DNA from: Viscum album
Taxonomy: Eukaryota; Streptophyta; Magnoliopsida; Santalales; Viscaceae
DNA length: 64,000 nucleotides
NCBI GenBank assembly: GCA_963277665.1
Contig: OY728122.1
Coordinates: forward strand, 1,980,910,883 to 1,980,974,882
Direction: 5' to 3'
The position numbers and the translations under genes are program-made. Under the pieces are notes generated by a model. The model searched no databases, was not told the DNA's origin, and saw only the letters and a program-made list of their open reading frames with translations. Positions 1 through 12,303 of this stretch are shown here, in pieces (position 1 is the stretch's first letter; every line of letters begins with the position of its first letter).

Positions 1-1165
1 ATAATAAAATTAGAAGTATAAAATTTTATTGAATTCTTTTAACGTTTTTTACCCACCTTCAAGGCGTGTTAGAAAATTTGCATAAAATGTAATTTTAATA
101 ATTTTGTGAATTAAATTTAAAAAAACTAAGAGACACAATTGTAATTAGAATGTAAAATGTGGTTAAATAAGATGAAAATATTTTTTCGGTGCATAGTAGC
201 ATTTGACATTTATTTACCACGGTTAAAAGTAAATAGGTTATTTAAGGGTAAAAATGTTTTTATAATTACTCTAAAACATGTCATAATTCTATTGGATAAG
301 ATTTTTTCGTCCAAAATCAACCTTTATAATAAAATATGATCATCTTTGGTCCACTTGGATTAGATTAGGACATTTATTATTATTTTATTTCAAGAAGAAT
401 TAAAAGTGTTAACTTCAAATTTTCATAACTAAAACATTTTTAATATAGGGTTATAAATTATATAAATTTGACTATAAATATTTACTATAAAGATAAAAAT
501 ATTTCCTACATCATGGAATTTTAATTATAATTTTTATACATTAAATAAATAAATTTATTCAGGACATAATGATGATGGAGTAATTACTTTATTTATAAAA
601 TATTAAAATAATTGTTATTATAAGTATCCAAAGAAATGTAAATTGAAACTTTTTATGCCTTAATCTAATTTTATAGATTAATATTACATGTTCAGGTTTA
701 TTCAATGAATTTTTTCGAAGTAATCATGTTTTTATGACATTCACAAAAACCATATACTAAATTGTGTCAAAATTGACAAAAATGTGTTTTTAAACAAATG
801 TTATATTATTAAATAATATAATATTAATAATGAATATATGGATCATCCAAAGGACTTATATAATAATATATATATGAATAATAAACTACTTGAGGTTCAC
901 CTGTAGGTTTATAGTTAGTTTATTAACCATATAGTGTAAGAATACATGAAGAGATTGTAAAAGTTAAACTAATTTACTAAGAGTTAAATCTAAAAGATAA
1001 GGTTAATATGGTGACCTAAACTTCTCTAAAACCTATTGGATGAAGGTATTTAGACCAATACCCAACTTATACTCTGAATAAATCCATTTGGATCCATTAT
1101 AAAATGAAAATGATTATATAATAAAATTATATTTCATGTTTTTCCTAAAGTGTCCCACACCTCTC

Positions 1166-1358
1166 TAATAAAAGGGTACTTCCCCTTATCTTAATTTCAA
1201 ACCTCCAAATCAATTTTTCTCGGCCAAAACTAGATAAAATATCATCACAACTACCCATAATTCATCTTAGAGGCCATACTTTGATCATAAAGCCAACCTA
1301 AGGAGCCCTTTTGTCAAATCCAATGGACGCACCTGAAGAAGAGGTAATAATTTCACCA
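1166..1358 (+). promoter_or_regulatory. E1 5' LTR TATA-like box and leader donor-like motif
   Basis: TAATAAAAG starts at 1166. The motif CCTGAAGAAGAGGTAATAAT lies at about 1332-1351, with its GT at 1344-1345, 178 bp from the box. The same pair recurs in the other E1 LTR, both E4 LTRs and the E6 LTR. The motif fits a plant 5' splice site (AG/GTAATA). A leader intron is my inference; no acceptor was identified. Confidence 0.5.
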
Positions 1359-1507
1359 CCTTTTTCCAAGTTCTTTTCTTCTTCCACTTCCTCTTTCTTT
1401 GTTGTTTCCATACCAAAATAATAAATCCAGTAACTTCTATATAATTTAATGTTATTATAAACATGGTACAACCATATTCATTATTCTATCCATCCTATGA
1501 ATGACGA

Positions 1508-1758
1508 AGTCACCATATGTGCATATGTACGGTTTACCGTCTCCACGCCGTGGTGTCGTTTGTTATTCAACACTTCATTATCTAGATGGGTATAATAATG
1601 AGTAAAAATGATGTAAATAATAAATAATAAATTGTAATAATTTTTTATATATGATATATAATCCACTTACATACAATTTTACCATCAATTGAATGATATT
1701 GTCGCTCGTGCATACATGTGGATTACTGTCTCCACAAACGCGATAAGATTCATTCCCC
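1508..1758 (+). repeat. Two copies of a ~50-bp core, ~193 bp apart (E1 5' LTR)
   Basis: Copies at 1508-1556 and 1701-1758 share the order GTGYATAYRT, then GATTACYGTCTCCAC, then a CG-containing tail and, in the second copy, GATAAGATTCATTC. Related cores with the same spacing occur in the E1 3' LTR, E4 and E6. Confidence 0.6.
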
Positions 1759-3949
1759 TTCATAACCATTCTTCAGAAAATTTATTTTGATAATTTAAAA
1801 ATAATTTTTATGAACAAAATATCATTAAGTATATGAATCAAATACATCCTAGACATAAAAAATATGACTTAATTAACAAAACATATAAGGTAAAATGAAT
1901 CAGTTAACACCCAAAATAGTGATACTACTAAAATATCATTAACAACGCAATATTAGAAGATAATATATGACAACATATTTATGTATTTGGTTCATTTATA
2001 ATTTAATAGTAATTATTTCACCATTATACAAGAGGTTAAACTACCCTATACTAAGGAAAAGTACAGGTAATGGGTTTTCATCTCACATTTATTCCCGTGA
2101 TATTCATGCTATATTTTCCACTATTACATTTTCTATGGTGTATGTACTGCCCATAATTATAATATATGCTTCATATAATTTTATTTATGGGTATTTACAT
2201 CATAATTTTATGATAGTTCCATCATGGTGTGTATCTTACATAAGTTTCCAAATTGGTAAGGGATTATCAAATTTCAATTTCCACTCATTCAGTTTTACGC
2301 AAGCTTCACTGATTATTTTACTCCAAGATCATGTGTGAAATAAATATTTATTTACTTATATAGTAATTTCCACTCCCCTTTGTGTGGATATACATTTGAT
2401 TCACATTATCACACCACTGATAAACTATTAAGTCATTGATATAAACCTGATAAGAGTAATTTTAACTCAATTTATACTCATTGAGTTAAAACTGCATGTC
2501 ATTGGTGTTGTTTTTACAAGAATATGTGTGAATGTTCTATGATTTAATTACAATAAATATAAAATCATATTGAGTGTATTTTTAATTTTAACACATAATT
2601 ATGTAATTTATTTATCATTGAACTAAGGATATAGTCTTTACAATGGATTTCATATCAACTTACACTCTATTAAGACTTTTTTGTTGTTATGTGCCAATTA
2701 ACTTTTATATGGTGTAAATAATATACATTGAAATAATATATCATGAATCCCTTTATTATCATTATATTTTATTGTTTTGGTTACTGCAATTATTTGTAAT
2801 CAAGATTCTCTCATTTGGTTAGGAATTGTAACTAAAATATCATTTTAAATGTTTTGATGATTTATTCTAAATCATTATCAATAATGTCCATGTTTTAAAA
2901 ATGGTTTTAAAGAGTTATTTATATGGAAATTAATGTTTGGAAATTAAAATTTCTTCCAAAATTTTCAAAGAGGTATGGAAAAATTTGATTTGGAAATCTA
3001 TTTTAAACATCTTCTTGTAAAATAGTGTGACTTTTAAATGTTTTTATAAAATATGGGGATATTTCTCTCAAATAGTTTTGATGATTTTCTCAATCTATAC
3101 CATTACCCATCATTATTATCTATTGAGGTTAATTTATTATAATACAATCATACATATTGTATTTAATGAGTTATGATTGACTGTGGATATGCTATTTTTA
3201 TACCATTCCTGGTTTGTGGTGAAAATATAGATAGTTTGTACGCTAGTTTTAATATGAATGTTTAGATTATGTTTCAACCTTTTCATATGAGGAATGAATT
3301 GGACTTAGTAAGTGACGGATGAATCCTGATATAGCTCCTCGATGAATCGATAGTTCCCATGGGACAAACTAGTGTCTTCGAACAAGGATATGACAAAGTC
3401 CTATTTATAGTCTTGGCACGAGGTCTTGACTATGTGGTTAGGATATCCAACATTATTGATTCCATCATTATAAAACTAGCTATTGATATTTCATATGATT
3501 TTTGGACTAGTAGAATATCCATGTGAATATGTAAATGGAGTTATTTGATTTATAATTACCATATTATGCTAATGGTTATGTTTAAAAGGCATGTTTTTTA
3601 GTCTTATACATTGCCTTACATGTTTATGATTATTTATGATAATTCCCTCTATATTGTTATCCCTACTGAGAATCTGAGCTCACCCCTTCCTCTTATGTTT
3701 TCTTTTCCTAGGATGTAAAAAAGTATATTATGTTTAACTTGCAGGGATAGGGAAACAGATATGAGTGTGTTAAAAGGGCGCACAATGTTTTTTTTATTTA
3801 TTTCATAATGTTTTGTAAAATTTATGTATGTATCTAGTACATCCAAGGTTTCTACACTAATTGGTCTTTCAAGACATGATCTCTTGAGATCATGCCAATA
3901 TTATGTAATAATGCACCAACTCTAGGTAACTAGGTTTGGGGAATTAAAG

Positions 3950-3962
3950 TTGGTATCAGAGG
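3950..3962 (+). other. E1 primer-binding site (initiator tRNA-Met type)
   Basis: TTGGTATCAGAGG lies directly after the LTR end. It matches the plant Ty3/gypsy primer-binding site TGGTATCAGAGC, complementary to the 3' end of initiator tRNA-Met. This fixes the left LTR boundary and the plus orientation. Confidence 0.9.
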
Positions 3963-4619
3963 ATGTTTAGTACTAACCATGGAAACTAGATTTAAAAAAT
4001 CTCTGATTAGAGAACATTACCCAAAGATAGACTTTGGAGATTAGTATAGAATAATGCCAAAATTTTTAGGTAATGTAAATATCATGTGTATTTTCAAAGC
4101 AATACATCCCTTTCTGGATATGAGTAGGTAGAGGTAGCTAGGAAACCATTGTACGTAGGGGTAAAACCTAAAAACACCTCTTTGATCTAGACTAAAATGG
4201 GAACTGGTTCATGACAATGAGGCTTGAAGCACTCTTGGTTATGAAACTCTCAGAGGATATGCTTAATATAATTCACATTTTCATTAAAAATAGATTTGAA
4301 AGATTTTAATATAAGATGAGAATAAATAACCTTGTTCAATCCTAAGGTGTTTTAGTTTGAAAATAAGGTGTCATGATATTCCCTAAATGATTTTATGACT
4401 ATTGTTACTCATACAATGATTTTTGGTTTTAGTAAATGGATGGATTCAAAGGAACTCATAATAACATTGAACTTGATGTACAAGGTGGGAGTAATGGAGG
4501 AAACATGCAATGAAAAGGAATGTTAACAAGCGTAAAAGATATCATGTTCATGTAGAATCATTTTTCCAAAAATATGATCAACAACATATATATTAAACAT
4601 CTTTTAGACTAAACAAAGA

Positions 4620-4945
4620 AAACAAAGGTGGTGAATGATAAGATCTCCAGTAGTGGAGACTACGGAGAAAAGGAAGCTCAATTTCCATCATGCAGGAAAT
4701 GTGGATGGAGATGCCCAAGAAAGTGTCTCAATGGAACGATGGAATTATTTATGTGTGGGAAAGAATGACATAATGTAAAGAATTGCCGAGAAAAAATAAA
4801 AAGTACTATGGAAGAAAATAAAAATGATCCCAAGAATCCATTTCTAGTCATTTTCTATAAATGTAGGGGACCTGGGCATTACCTGAGTGGTTGCCCTATT
4901 CTATATGATAACCTATTGGTCATGGAAGAACCGTTGTTTAAATAA
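4620..4945 (+). pseudogene. E1 gag remnant with three zinc-knuckle-like motifs
   Basis: One frame from 4679 to the TAA at 4943-4945 carries three cysteine/histidine motifs with one internal stop. The first is CRKCGWRCPRKC at 4691-4726. The second is FMCGKE-stop-HNVKNC at about 4748-4788, which keeps the second Cys, the His and the last Cys of a CCHC knuckle. The third is FYKCRGPGHYLSGC at 4853-4894, again lacking only the first Cys. Gag nucleocapsid knuckles bind element RNA during packaging. The upstream part of gag (about 3970-4620) is too decayed for me to follow, and no protease or pol follows. Calling it gag rests on the three knuckles and their position after the primer-binding site. 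Confidence 0.7.
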
Positions 4946-6515
4946 ATGGATGGTGAAATGTTAAAAAGTATTAGTGATCTTTATTGATGGGATTACTTAG
5001 GGATATTTTTCTCTTGTATGTTTAACCCTATTGTTTTTTATGTGAAAATTATATTTGAGGAATAATAATCCTTTAAATTGTGGATATATTTATAAATAAC
5101 CATTTCGGTTTACATGATCCTTGAATTTAAGGAAATTAAATGTCATTAAATTTTGTGATGAAAATGTGAGGTATGTGATATCATTTTTGGTAAAAATATT
5201 TTATGGTTATTTTAAAGTATTTATATCATTTTAGGAATTATTTAAAATATAGTTTTTGAAAACGGAAAATACACAGACCATGTGACAACCCATCGTGTCA
5301 GACTAAGCTGAGGGAATCAAACCCACATCTAAATTGAAACTGGGATTCATCAACTATCAATGGACTACGTGAAGTCCTTGGTTAGTGTGGCTAATTCTTT
5401 TTAGTTAAATGATTTTATTGATCAATAATAAGTTGATTTGTGATCATAGCTTTATCAAATAGATATCCTATGTATAGGAAAATGATTTGGTGATTAAGTG
5501 ATAAATGTTATTTTGGATGACGTTCACTCTATTGGGAACACTATATGCCGAAGGAAAATAGAAAACTATGTGATTTTATTTGAGGAGAAATTGTGGATTT
5601 TTATCTATGTTTTAATTGAAGACTTATAGTGATTTATGTTATTTAGGGAAAATATTAACCTATCAAAGAGAATATGTGATTACGTTAATTACTTTTATGT
5701 ATATGACATTAAGAGTAATCAATGATATTTTGAGATACAATTTATCGTGGAAGGATACATAATCAAATTCATATGAGTTATGGGTTTCTATATCATTTTG
5801 GATTATATTGAATAATTTTAAAAACAATTTTTTATTGAGTGGTATTTAATGAACATTGGGTATTGTTGGTTTTATTTTAGAAATTAAGATTGGTGTTTAT
5901 TTCTCTAATGGATTATCCATTTTGTGGATCATCTGATCTTTTACTAACCATCTTTGTTTTCGTTAATCTCAGAAGATATGGGAAATATATAGTTCATCCT
6001 TTATGAATAATTTCATTCTCTAATAGTTGATTCTAGCACATCTGGTGTAACAAAGTCATCATGAATACTCATTTCTTGGAGTGAAATATGACTTTATGGA
6101 CGAAATTAGTTAAATGATAGAACTATACTTATCAAGTATTATTTTTCTTATTCTATAAGGAAATTAATTCTTAATCATTGGGGAATGGATCATAAACCGA
6201 AAAATGTGTTATCCTAATTCCTTATGTTATTCATAAATGTTTTACGACATTGAGGCCCTTAATATTTCATTCAATTTTTTTGATTGATTAACTCAATCAC
6301 TCCTTATAAATATTATCGTTTTCCTCCAATTATAATTACCACTAATGTTCTCCTATTTGAAATCCTTATATGGTGGGGACTTTTTCATTTCCATTTCCCT
6401 CTTATTAAGTTAAAAATTTATTAACCCTATTTCTTATGTGGGTTTTACACAAAGGTATTTTCTATTTTTTACCTTTTATTTCATAAGAAAAACTTTAAAT
6501 TGAGAGGACACAATT
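4946..6515 (+). other. E1 interior without recognisable coding content
   Basis: No frame shows protease, RT, RNase H or integrase motifs, although these can be read despite heavy decay in E2-E6. Either pol was never there (a non-autonomous element) or it was deleted. Confidence 0.55.
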
Positions 6516-6533
6516 TATTGAAGGATGGAAGAG
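6516..6533 (+). other. E1 polypurine tract
   Basis: The purine-rich run GAAGGATGGAAGAG abuts the TGTAACATTCC that opens the 3' LTR. This is the expected plus-strand primer position for an LTR element. Confidence 0.65.
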
Positions 6534-8608
6534 TGTAACATTCCAAGCTTCCACGATATGATTCTCTTTTAATAATACAATAGCGTGTAATGTACGCAAC
6601 ACCGAGTTCAAGCGCACCATAACCTATCAAACTAGCCATTTAAAAAATGGGTATGAATAGTAATAACCACATTTTTAATTTTATATACATCCCATATAAG
6701 TCTAAAATTCATCTTTTGTGTTTCTTAGACATATTATATGGACAAATTCAAATTTACAGATAAGAGATGTTTTTTTCAAAAAATATAGTTTTTTCACCTT
6801 TTAATGGTGATCCATTTCAATTCCAATATTTGAAACTTTAATATATTCAATTTGATGAAATTAAATTCTTTTTTAGAAGCGGGACATAAAAATTTAATTT
6901 GGATAATTTTTTGGTTTTTTTGATAATTTTCATATTTTGATGAATAGTGAAAGATACTAAATTTTAATAGAAAACAACATTTTTTATCAAAATAATTTAT
7001 TGTGTTAAATTATAAATTTTAATGGTTTTAACGTATAATTATATTATATTTTTATCATTTAATCCAATGTTGGCCATTGGATGTAATTTCACATTTAAAT
7101 TGAACATAAACACATATCAATATTTTGATAGTTTTTACTTATCAAAAACCCACTTTCTAGTTTTGACAAAGGGAATTAATTTTAAATTAAGTAATTCCAC
7201 TTATATGGTTTCTATTTGGTAAAATAGACATCGTTTTTTGATTCAGAAAATCAAAATTATCTTAGGGTGAATTTTTGGTATTTTTCTGACAACTTTCAAT
7301 TTTTGATGAATAGTGAAAACACAGTATTATTGTTTAAAAAACAAATTTTTATTTAAATAATTATTTATTTTATTTAAATTATTTTTAATTAAAAATAGAT
7401 ACATAATACCTATATTATTTCAATGATATTCATTGGAGTTAATTTATAATAAAATTAGATGTATAAAATTTTATGGAATTTTTTTAACGTTTTTACCCAA
7501 CTTCTAGGCATGTTGTAAAATTTACAAAAAGTGTAATTTTATCGATTCTATAAATAGAATTTTAAAAATAATAGAGACATGGTTGGAATCAGTAAGTAAT
7601 ATTTGGTTCAACAAGATGAAAATAATTTCTTGTCAATAGTAACTTTTGAATTTCATTTACCACGGTTAAAAGTAAGTATGGTAACTGAAGGTAAAAATGA
7701 TATTATAATTACCCTAACACATGTCCTTATTCTATTGGATAATTTATTTTCATCCAAAATCAACCATAGGAGTAAAATATGATCCACTTTGGTCCATTGG
7801 GTTAGATTTGGACATGTGTTATTATTTTACTTAAAGAAGAGTTAAAAGTGTTAAATTTAAATTGTCATAAATAGAACATTTTTAATATTGGGTTATAAAC
7901 AATATAAATTATACTATAAATATTAATTAGAAATATATAAAAATTTCCTCCATCATGGTATTTTATTTTAATTTTTTATTCATTAAATAATTATTTTTAT
8001 TTATGACAGAACAATGATGAAGTAATTAGCTTATTAATGAAATATTAAAATAGTTAAAATTATAAATATAAAATAAATGTAAATTGACACTTTTGATGCA
8101 TTAAAAGAATTTTATAGTTTAATATTTCATTTTAGAGTTTATTAAATTATTATTTTCTATGTAATCATCCTGTTATGACTTTCAAAAAAACAAAATACTA
8201 AATAGTGTCAAAATTGACATAAATGCTTTTTTAAAACAAATATATTTTTATTAAATTATATAAAATTCATAGAAAATATAATTTTCGTCCAAAGGACTTA
8301 TATAATGATATATATATCATTAATTAACCACTTGAGGTTCTATTGGTAGTTTATAGTAAGTTTATTAACTATATAGTGTAAGAATACATGAAGACATGGT
8401 AAAAGCTAAACTAATTAAATAAGAGTTTAATCTAAAAGATAAGGTTAATATGGTGACCGTAACTTGTCTAAAACCTATTGGATGAATTTATTTCGACCCA
8501 TAACCTCCTTATACTCTAATTTAATCCATTTTGTGAAATTATAACCCAAAAATTATTATATAATAAAGTAATATTTCAAGGATTTCTTAAAGTGTCCCTC
8601 AACTCTCT

Positions 8609-8800
8609 TATAAAAGGGTACTTCCCATTATCTAAATTTCACACCTCCAACAGAATTTTATTTGGCCCAAACGTGCCCATATATCCTCCCTAATACCCTA
8701 AAATCAACTTATATGCATTAAATTGATCATAAATCCGAACTTTGGAGACATTTTGATCAAATCAAAAGGAAGCACTTGAAGAAGAGGTAATAATTGCACC
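8609..8800 (+). promoter_or_regulatory. E1 3' LTR TATA box and leader donor-like motif
   Basis: TATAAAAG at 8609-8616 is followed by TTGAAGAAGAGGTAATAATT, with GT at 8787-8788, 178 bp from the start of the box. This is the same as in the 5' LTR. Confidence 0.6.
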
Positions 8801-8952
8801 ACTTCTTTCAACGATTTTTCTTCTTCCACTTCATCTTTTTTTTTTGTAGTTTTCCTACCAAAATAATAAATCCAGTACCTTATACATACTAGGATTTTAT
8901 TATAAATATGGTAAAACCATATTCATTATTCTGTCCATCCTATGAATGACAA

Positions 8953-9203
8953 AGTCACCATATGTGCGTACGTACGACTTACCGTCTCCACATCATGGTG
9001 TAGTTTGTTATTCAACACTTCATTATTTGGATGGGTATAATAATAAGTTAAATTGTTGTAAATAATAAATATAACGTGTTAATGATTCTTTATATATGAT
9101 ATACCATCCAATTACATATTATTTTATCATCAATTTGATGATATTGTCGCTCGTGCGTACTTACGGATTACCGTCTCAACAAATGTGATAAGATTCATTC
9201 CCC
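8953..9203 (+). repeat. Two copies of the ~50-bp core, ~192 bp apart (E1 3' LTR)
   Basis: Copies at 8953-9005 and 9145-9203 (TGCGTACTTACGGATTACCG) correspond to those at 1508 and 1701 in the left LTR. Confidence 0.6.
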
Positions 9204-11393
9204 CTTGTAACCATTAAATAATAATTTTCATTCCATGATATAAAAATAATGTTTAAAAGCATAATATCATTCTGTATATGAATAAAATACATCATATACA
9301 TAAAAAACATGACTTAAGTAACAAAACATATAAAGGAAAACGAATCAGTTAACACCCAAAACAATGATACTACTGAAATATCATTAACAAAGCAATACTA
9401 GAATATCATATATGATATCATATTTATGCATATTGTTCTTGTATAATTTTATAACAATTATTTCACCATTATATATGAGTTTAACCTACACTATACTATG
9501 GAAAAATACAAGGTAAGGGGTTTTCATCTCTCATCTAACTTTTATTCCCCTGAGATTCATGTTATATAATCCACTATTACGTTTTTTGTTGTGTATGTAC
9601 TACCCATTATTGTATTATTTTTTTCATATAATTTCACTTATGGGTATTTAAATCATCATTGTATTATCCTTCTTTCATGGGGTGTATGTTTCATAAGTTA
9701 CCAAATCTGTAAGGGAATTTCAAATTTCAATTTCTACTCATTTGGTTTTATGCAAACTTTGTTGATTATTTTACTCAAAGATTATGTGTGAAATCACTAT
9801 TTATTTACTTATGTAGTAATTTCCTCTCCATTTTGTGTGGATATACTTTTTATACACATAATCACACCACAGATAAATTCTCAAGGTATCGATATGAACT
9901 TGATAAGAGTAATTTTATCTCAATTTCTATTCATTGAGTTAAACCTCCAAGTAATTGGTGTTGTTTTTACAAGAATATGTGTGAATGTACTATGATTGAT
10001 TTACACAGAATATCCAATCATATTTGGTATATTTTTTTCGCACATAATTATGTCATTAATTTATCCTTAACCTGAGGATACGATCATTATAAGGGATTTT
10101 ATCTCAACTTACACTCAATTGGGACTTCATTTTTGTTAATCACCAATTAATTTTTATGTAGTGAATAAAATATAATTTGACATAGTATATCATGAATCCC
10201 TTTATTCTCATGATATTATAATGTTTTGATTACCTCAATTATTTTTATTCAGGCCTGTCTCATTTGATTAGGTACTCTAACTAAAATATAATTTTAAATG
10301 TGTTAATTATTTATTCTAAATATTTCCCATTAATGTCCAGGTTTTAAGAATGGTTTTAAGAATTTATTTATTTTGAAATTAAGGTTTTAAAATTAAAATT
10401 CATTTTAAAATATTCAAAGTGGTATGGGACACTTTGATTGAAAAATCTATTTTAAACGGCTTCATGATAAATTGTAAGACTTCTAATTGTTTTTAAGAAA
10501 AAGGGGGATATTTATCTCAAATAGTTTTGATGAATATTTTAATCAATGTTAATATCCTTCGTTATTCTCTATTGAGGTTAATTTTTTATAATATAATCTT
10601 CTATATTGTATATAATGACTTATGATTGACTGTGGATGTGCTATTTTAATACCATTCATGGTTTGTGGTTAAAATATTGACAGTTTGTATGATAGTTTAA
10701 TAAAAATGTTTAGATTATTTTTCAACCTTTTCATATGAGGAATGAATTCAACTTATCAAGTGACCAGTGGAGCCTACTGTAGATCTTTGATGCATCAGTA
10801 GGCATCATGAGATAAACTACTGTCTCAACACAAGTCCTCGACAAAATATTATTTTTAGTCTTGGCACGGGGCCTTGACTATGTGATTATAATGTCCAACA
10901 TTATGCATTCCACCATTATGAAATTGGCTATTGATATAGCATGTGGTTATTTGACTCATAGAATATATATGTGAAAAATTAAATGGAATTATTTGATTTA
11001 TTTTTTCCATATTATGGTGAATTTTATGTTCAAAAAGCCTGTGTTTTAGTCTTATACATTGCCTTAAATGTTTATGTTTATTTATGATAGTTCCTCTATA
11101 TTGTTATCCCTACTTAGAATCTGAGCTCACTCCTTTCTTAGGTTCTCTTTTACCAGGATTTAGAGAAATATATTATGTTTTACCAATAGGGATTGGCCAA
11201 CGCATATTAGTGTGTTCAAAGGGGGCACAATGTTGTTTTCAATTATGTCATTATGTAATGTAAAATTTATGTATGTATCTAGTACTTCTATGTATAATAA
11301 ACTAATTGGTCATTCGATACATGATCTCTTGAGATCATGCCAATGTTATGTAATAATGAACTGACTCTGGTAAACTATTGTAGGGGCATTACA

Positions 11394-12300
11394 GTGGCCA
11401 TCGGTCAGAGGGTGGTATGCTATGCTCAGGAGCACCTATGTGCCCAATGCCCTCAAAATATTATGCCAGAAATGAGGTGTAAATCCAGAATCCCTCTCTA
11501 AGAAAATATAATGAGGTACACCATGATGTCATACGACCTCTTGGATATATAGATTTATGATCTCATCGACGCTGAATGACTCTTTGATCGACATGAAGTT
11601 AGTGACCTTTGTAAGACTTTTATCTATGACACACACAACATTATTGCATCTAGGAAAACTCAGTAACCCCATCACAAAATCTATCATGAAATCACCCCAC
11701 TTCCACTTATGAATTGGTAGCTACTATTTGAGCCCATCCATCCACTGGTGCTCCACATTAACCCGCTGACTGGTGGAGCACCTTGTAACAAAACCATCAA
11801 CATCTTGCTTCATACCCGAACACCAATACTGGCAATGAAAATCACGGTACATCTCAGTGACTCCGAGATGCACTGACCAATATGAAGCCGGAAACTACAA
11901 AATCGGCTACTTGAGTATACCCCCTAGAACCTACAAACATCCATGGATACACAGAACTTCTTCATCACCCATCGTCTATCCAGGAGAAGGCCCATCACCT
12001 GCAACACTCTCCCATAAAACTAGGCCTTTAGAATCTAATAGTTGCCTCATTTTCAATATGTTTAGTAGGGTAGAGGTAACATCCAAAGATGAAATATAAG
12101 TATGTACCTAATAGTCATTCACCCCTAAATGCCACCAAGTATTTTTTTGATTTTATAAAATAACGTTATGGAAAAGTGAGAACCGGAAAATTTCTTTATC
12201 GTGTTATAATTCTGTCATTCATAAAGATAAATTCACCTCTAAATGAATTTTAGAGAACAAATCCATAAGATTACACTCACAATGGGCCTCCTGCACTACC
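11394..12300 (-). pseudogene. E2 integrase (broken, cut by E1)
   Basis: From high to low coordinates I read the zinc-binding module (MYRDFHCQYW, then TRCSTSQRVN, about 11760-11870), then WGDFMIDFVMGL with the first catalytic Asp, then VIDKSLTKVTNF and HHGVPHYIF. After a frameshift follows IAYHPLTDGH, which matches the family motif STAYHPQTDGQ and abuts the E1 LTR end. At least one stop lies in the core. Integrase joins the cDNA to chromosomal DNA; this copy cannot. The stretch from about 11900 to 12300 is the weakly conserved link between RNase H and integrase. Confidence 0.8.
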
Positions 12301-12303
12301 TAT

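Larger units (their letters stand above)
1..3948 (+). repeat. E1 5' LTR (3' four-fifths)
   Basis: Direct repeat of 7446-11393. It ends immediately before the primer-binding site at 3950, with a terminal ATTAAA that corresponds to ATTACA in the other copy. It contains a TATA-like box at 1166, a donor-like motif at 1344, two copies of the ~190-bp-spaced core (1508 and 1701), and a long stretch (1760-3300) without recognisable coding content. A 123-codon open frame at 1967-2338 is rich in hydrophobic residues. Its counterpart in the right LTR is broken, so I treat it as chance. Confidence 0.85.
1..11393 (+). mobile_element. E1: LTR retrotransposon with ~4.86-kb LTRs and a short interior (5' end outside window)
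   Basis: Bases 1-3948 align along their whole length with 7446-11393, with small indels and many substitutions. The second copy starts at 6534, so about 0.9 kb of the left LTR lies outside the window. Between the LTRs are only about 2.6 kb (3949-6533), holding a tRNA-Met primer-binding site, gag-type zinc knuckles and a purine-rich tract, but no recognisable RT, RNase H or integrase. LTRs longer than the interior, with little coding capacity, recall the non-autonomous LARD class. A deletion derivative is the alternative. The element interrupts the E2 integrase at 11393/11394. The LTRs have clearly diverged, so the insertion is old. Confidence 0.85.
6534..11393 (+). repeat. E1 3' LTR (4860 bp)
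   Basis: It opens with TGTAACATTCCAAGC, a typical Ty3/gypsy LTR start, after the polypurine tract. It ends GGGGCATTACA at 11393, where sequence switches abruptly to antisense integrase of E2. Bases 7446-11393 repeat 1-3948. The first ~0.9 kb has no partner in the window. It contains a TATAAAAG box at 8609, the donor-like motif at 8787 and two ~190-bp-spaced cores. The first five bases after the LTR, GTGGC, would be the target duplication; its partner lies outside the window. Confidence 0.85.

Noticed and set aside
1967..2338. A 123-codon open frame rich in hydrophobic residues, suggesting a membrane protein
   Set aside because: It lies inside the E1 LTR. The matching region of the right LTR (about 9410-9790) is broken by stops, and AT-rich DNA readily yields Phe/Ile/Tyr-rich frames.
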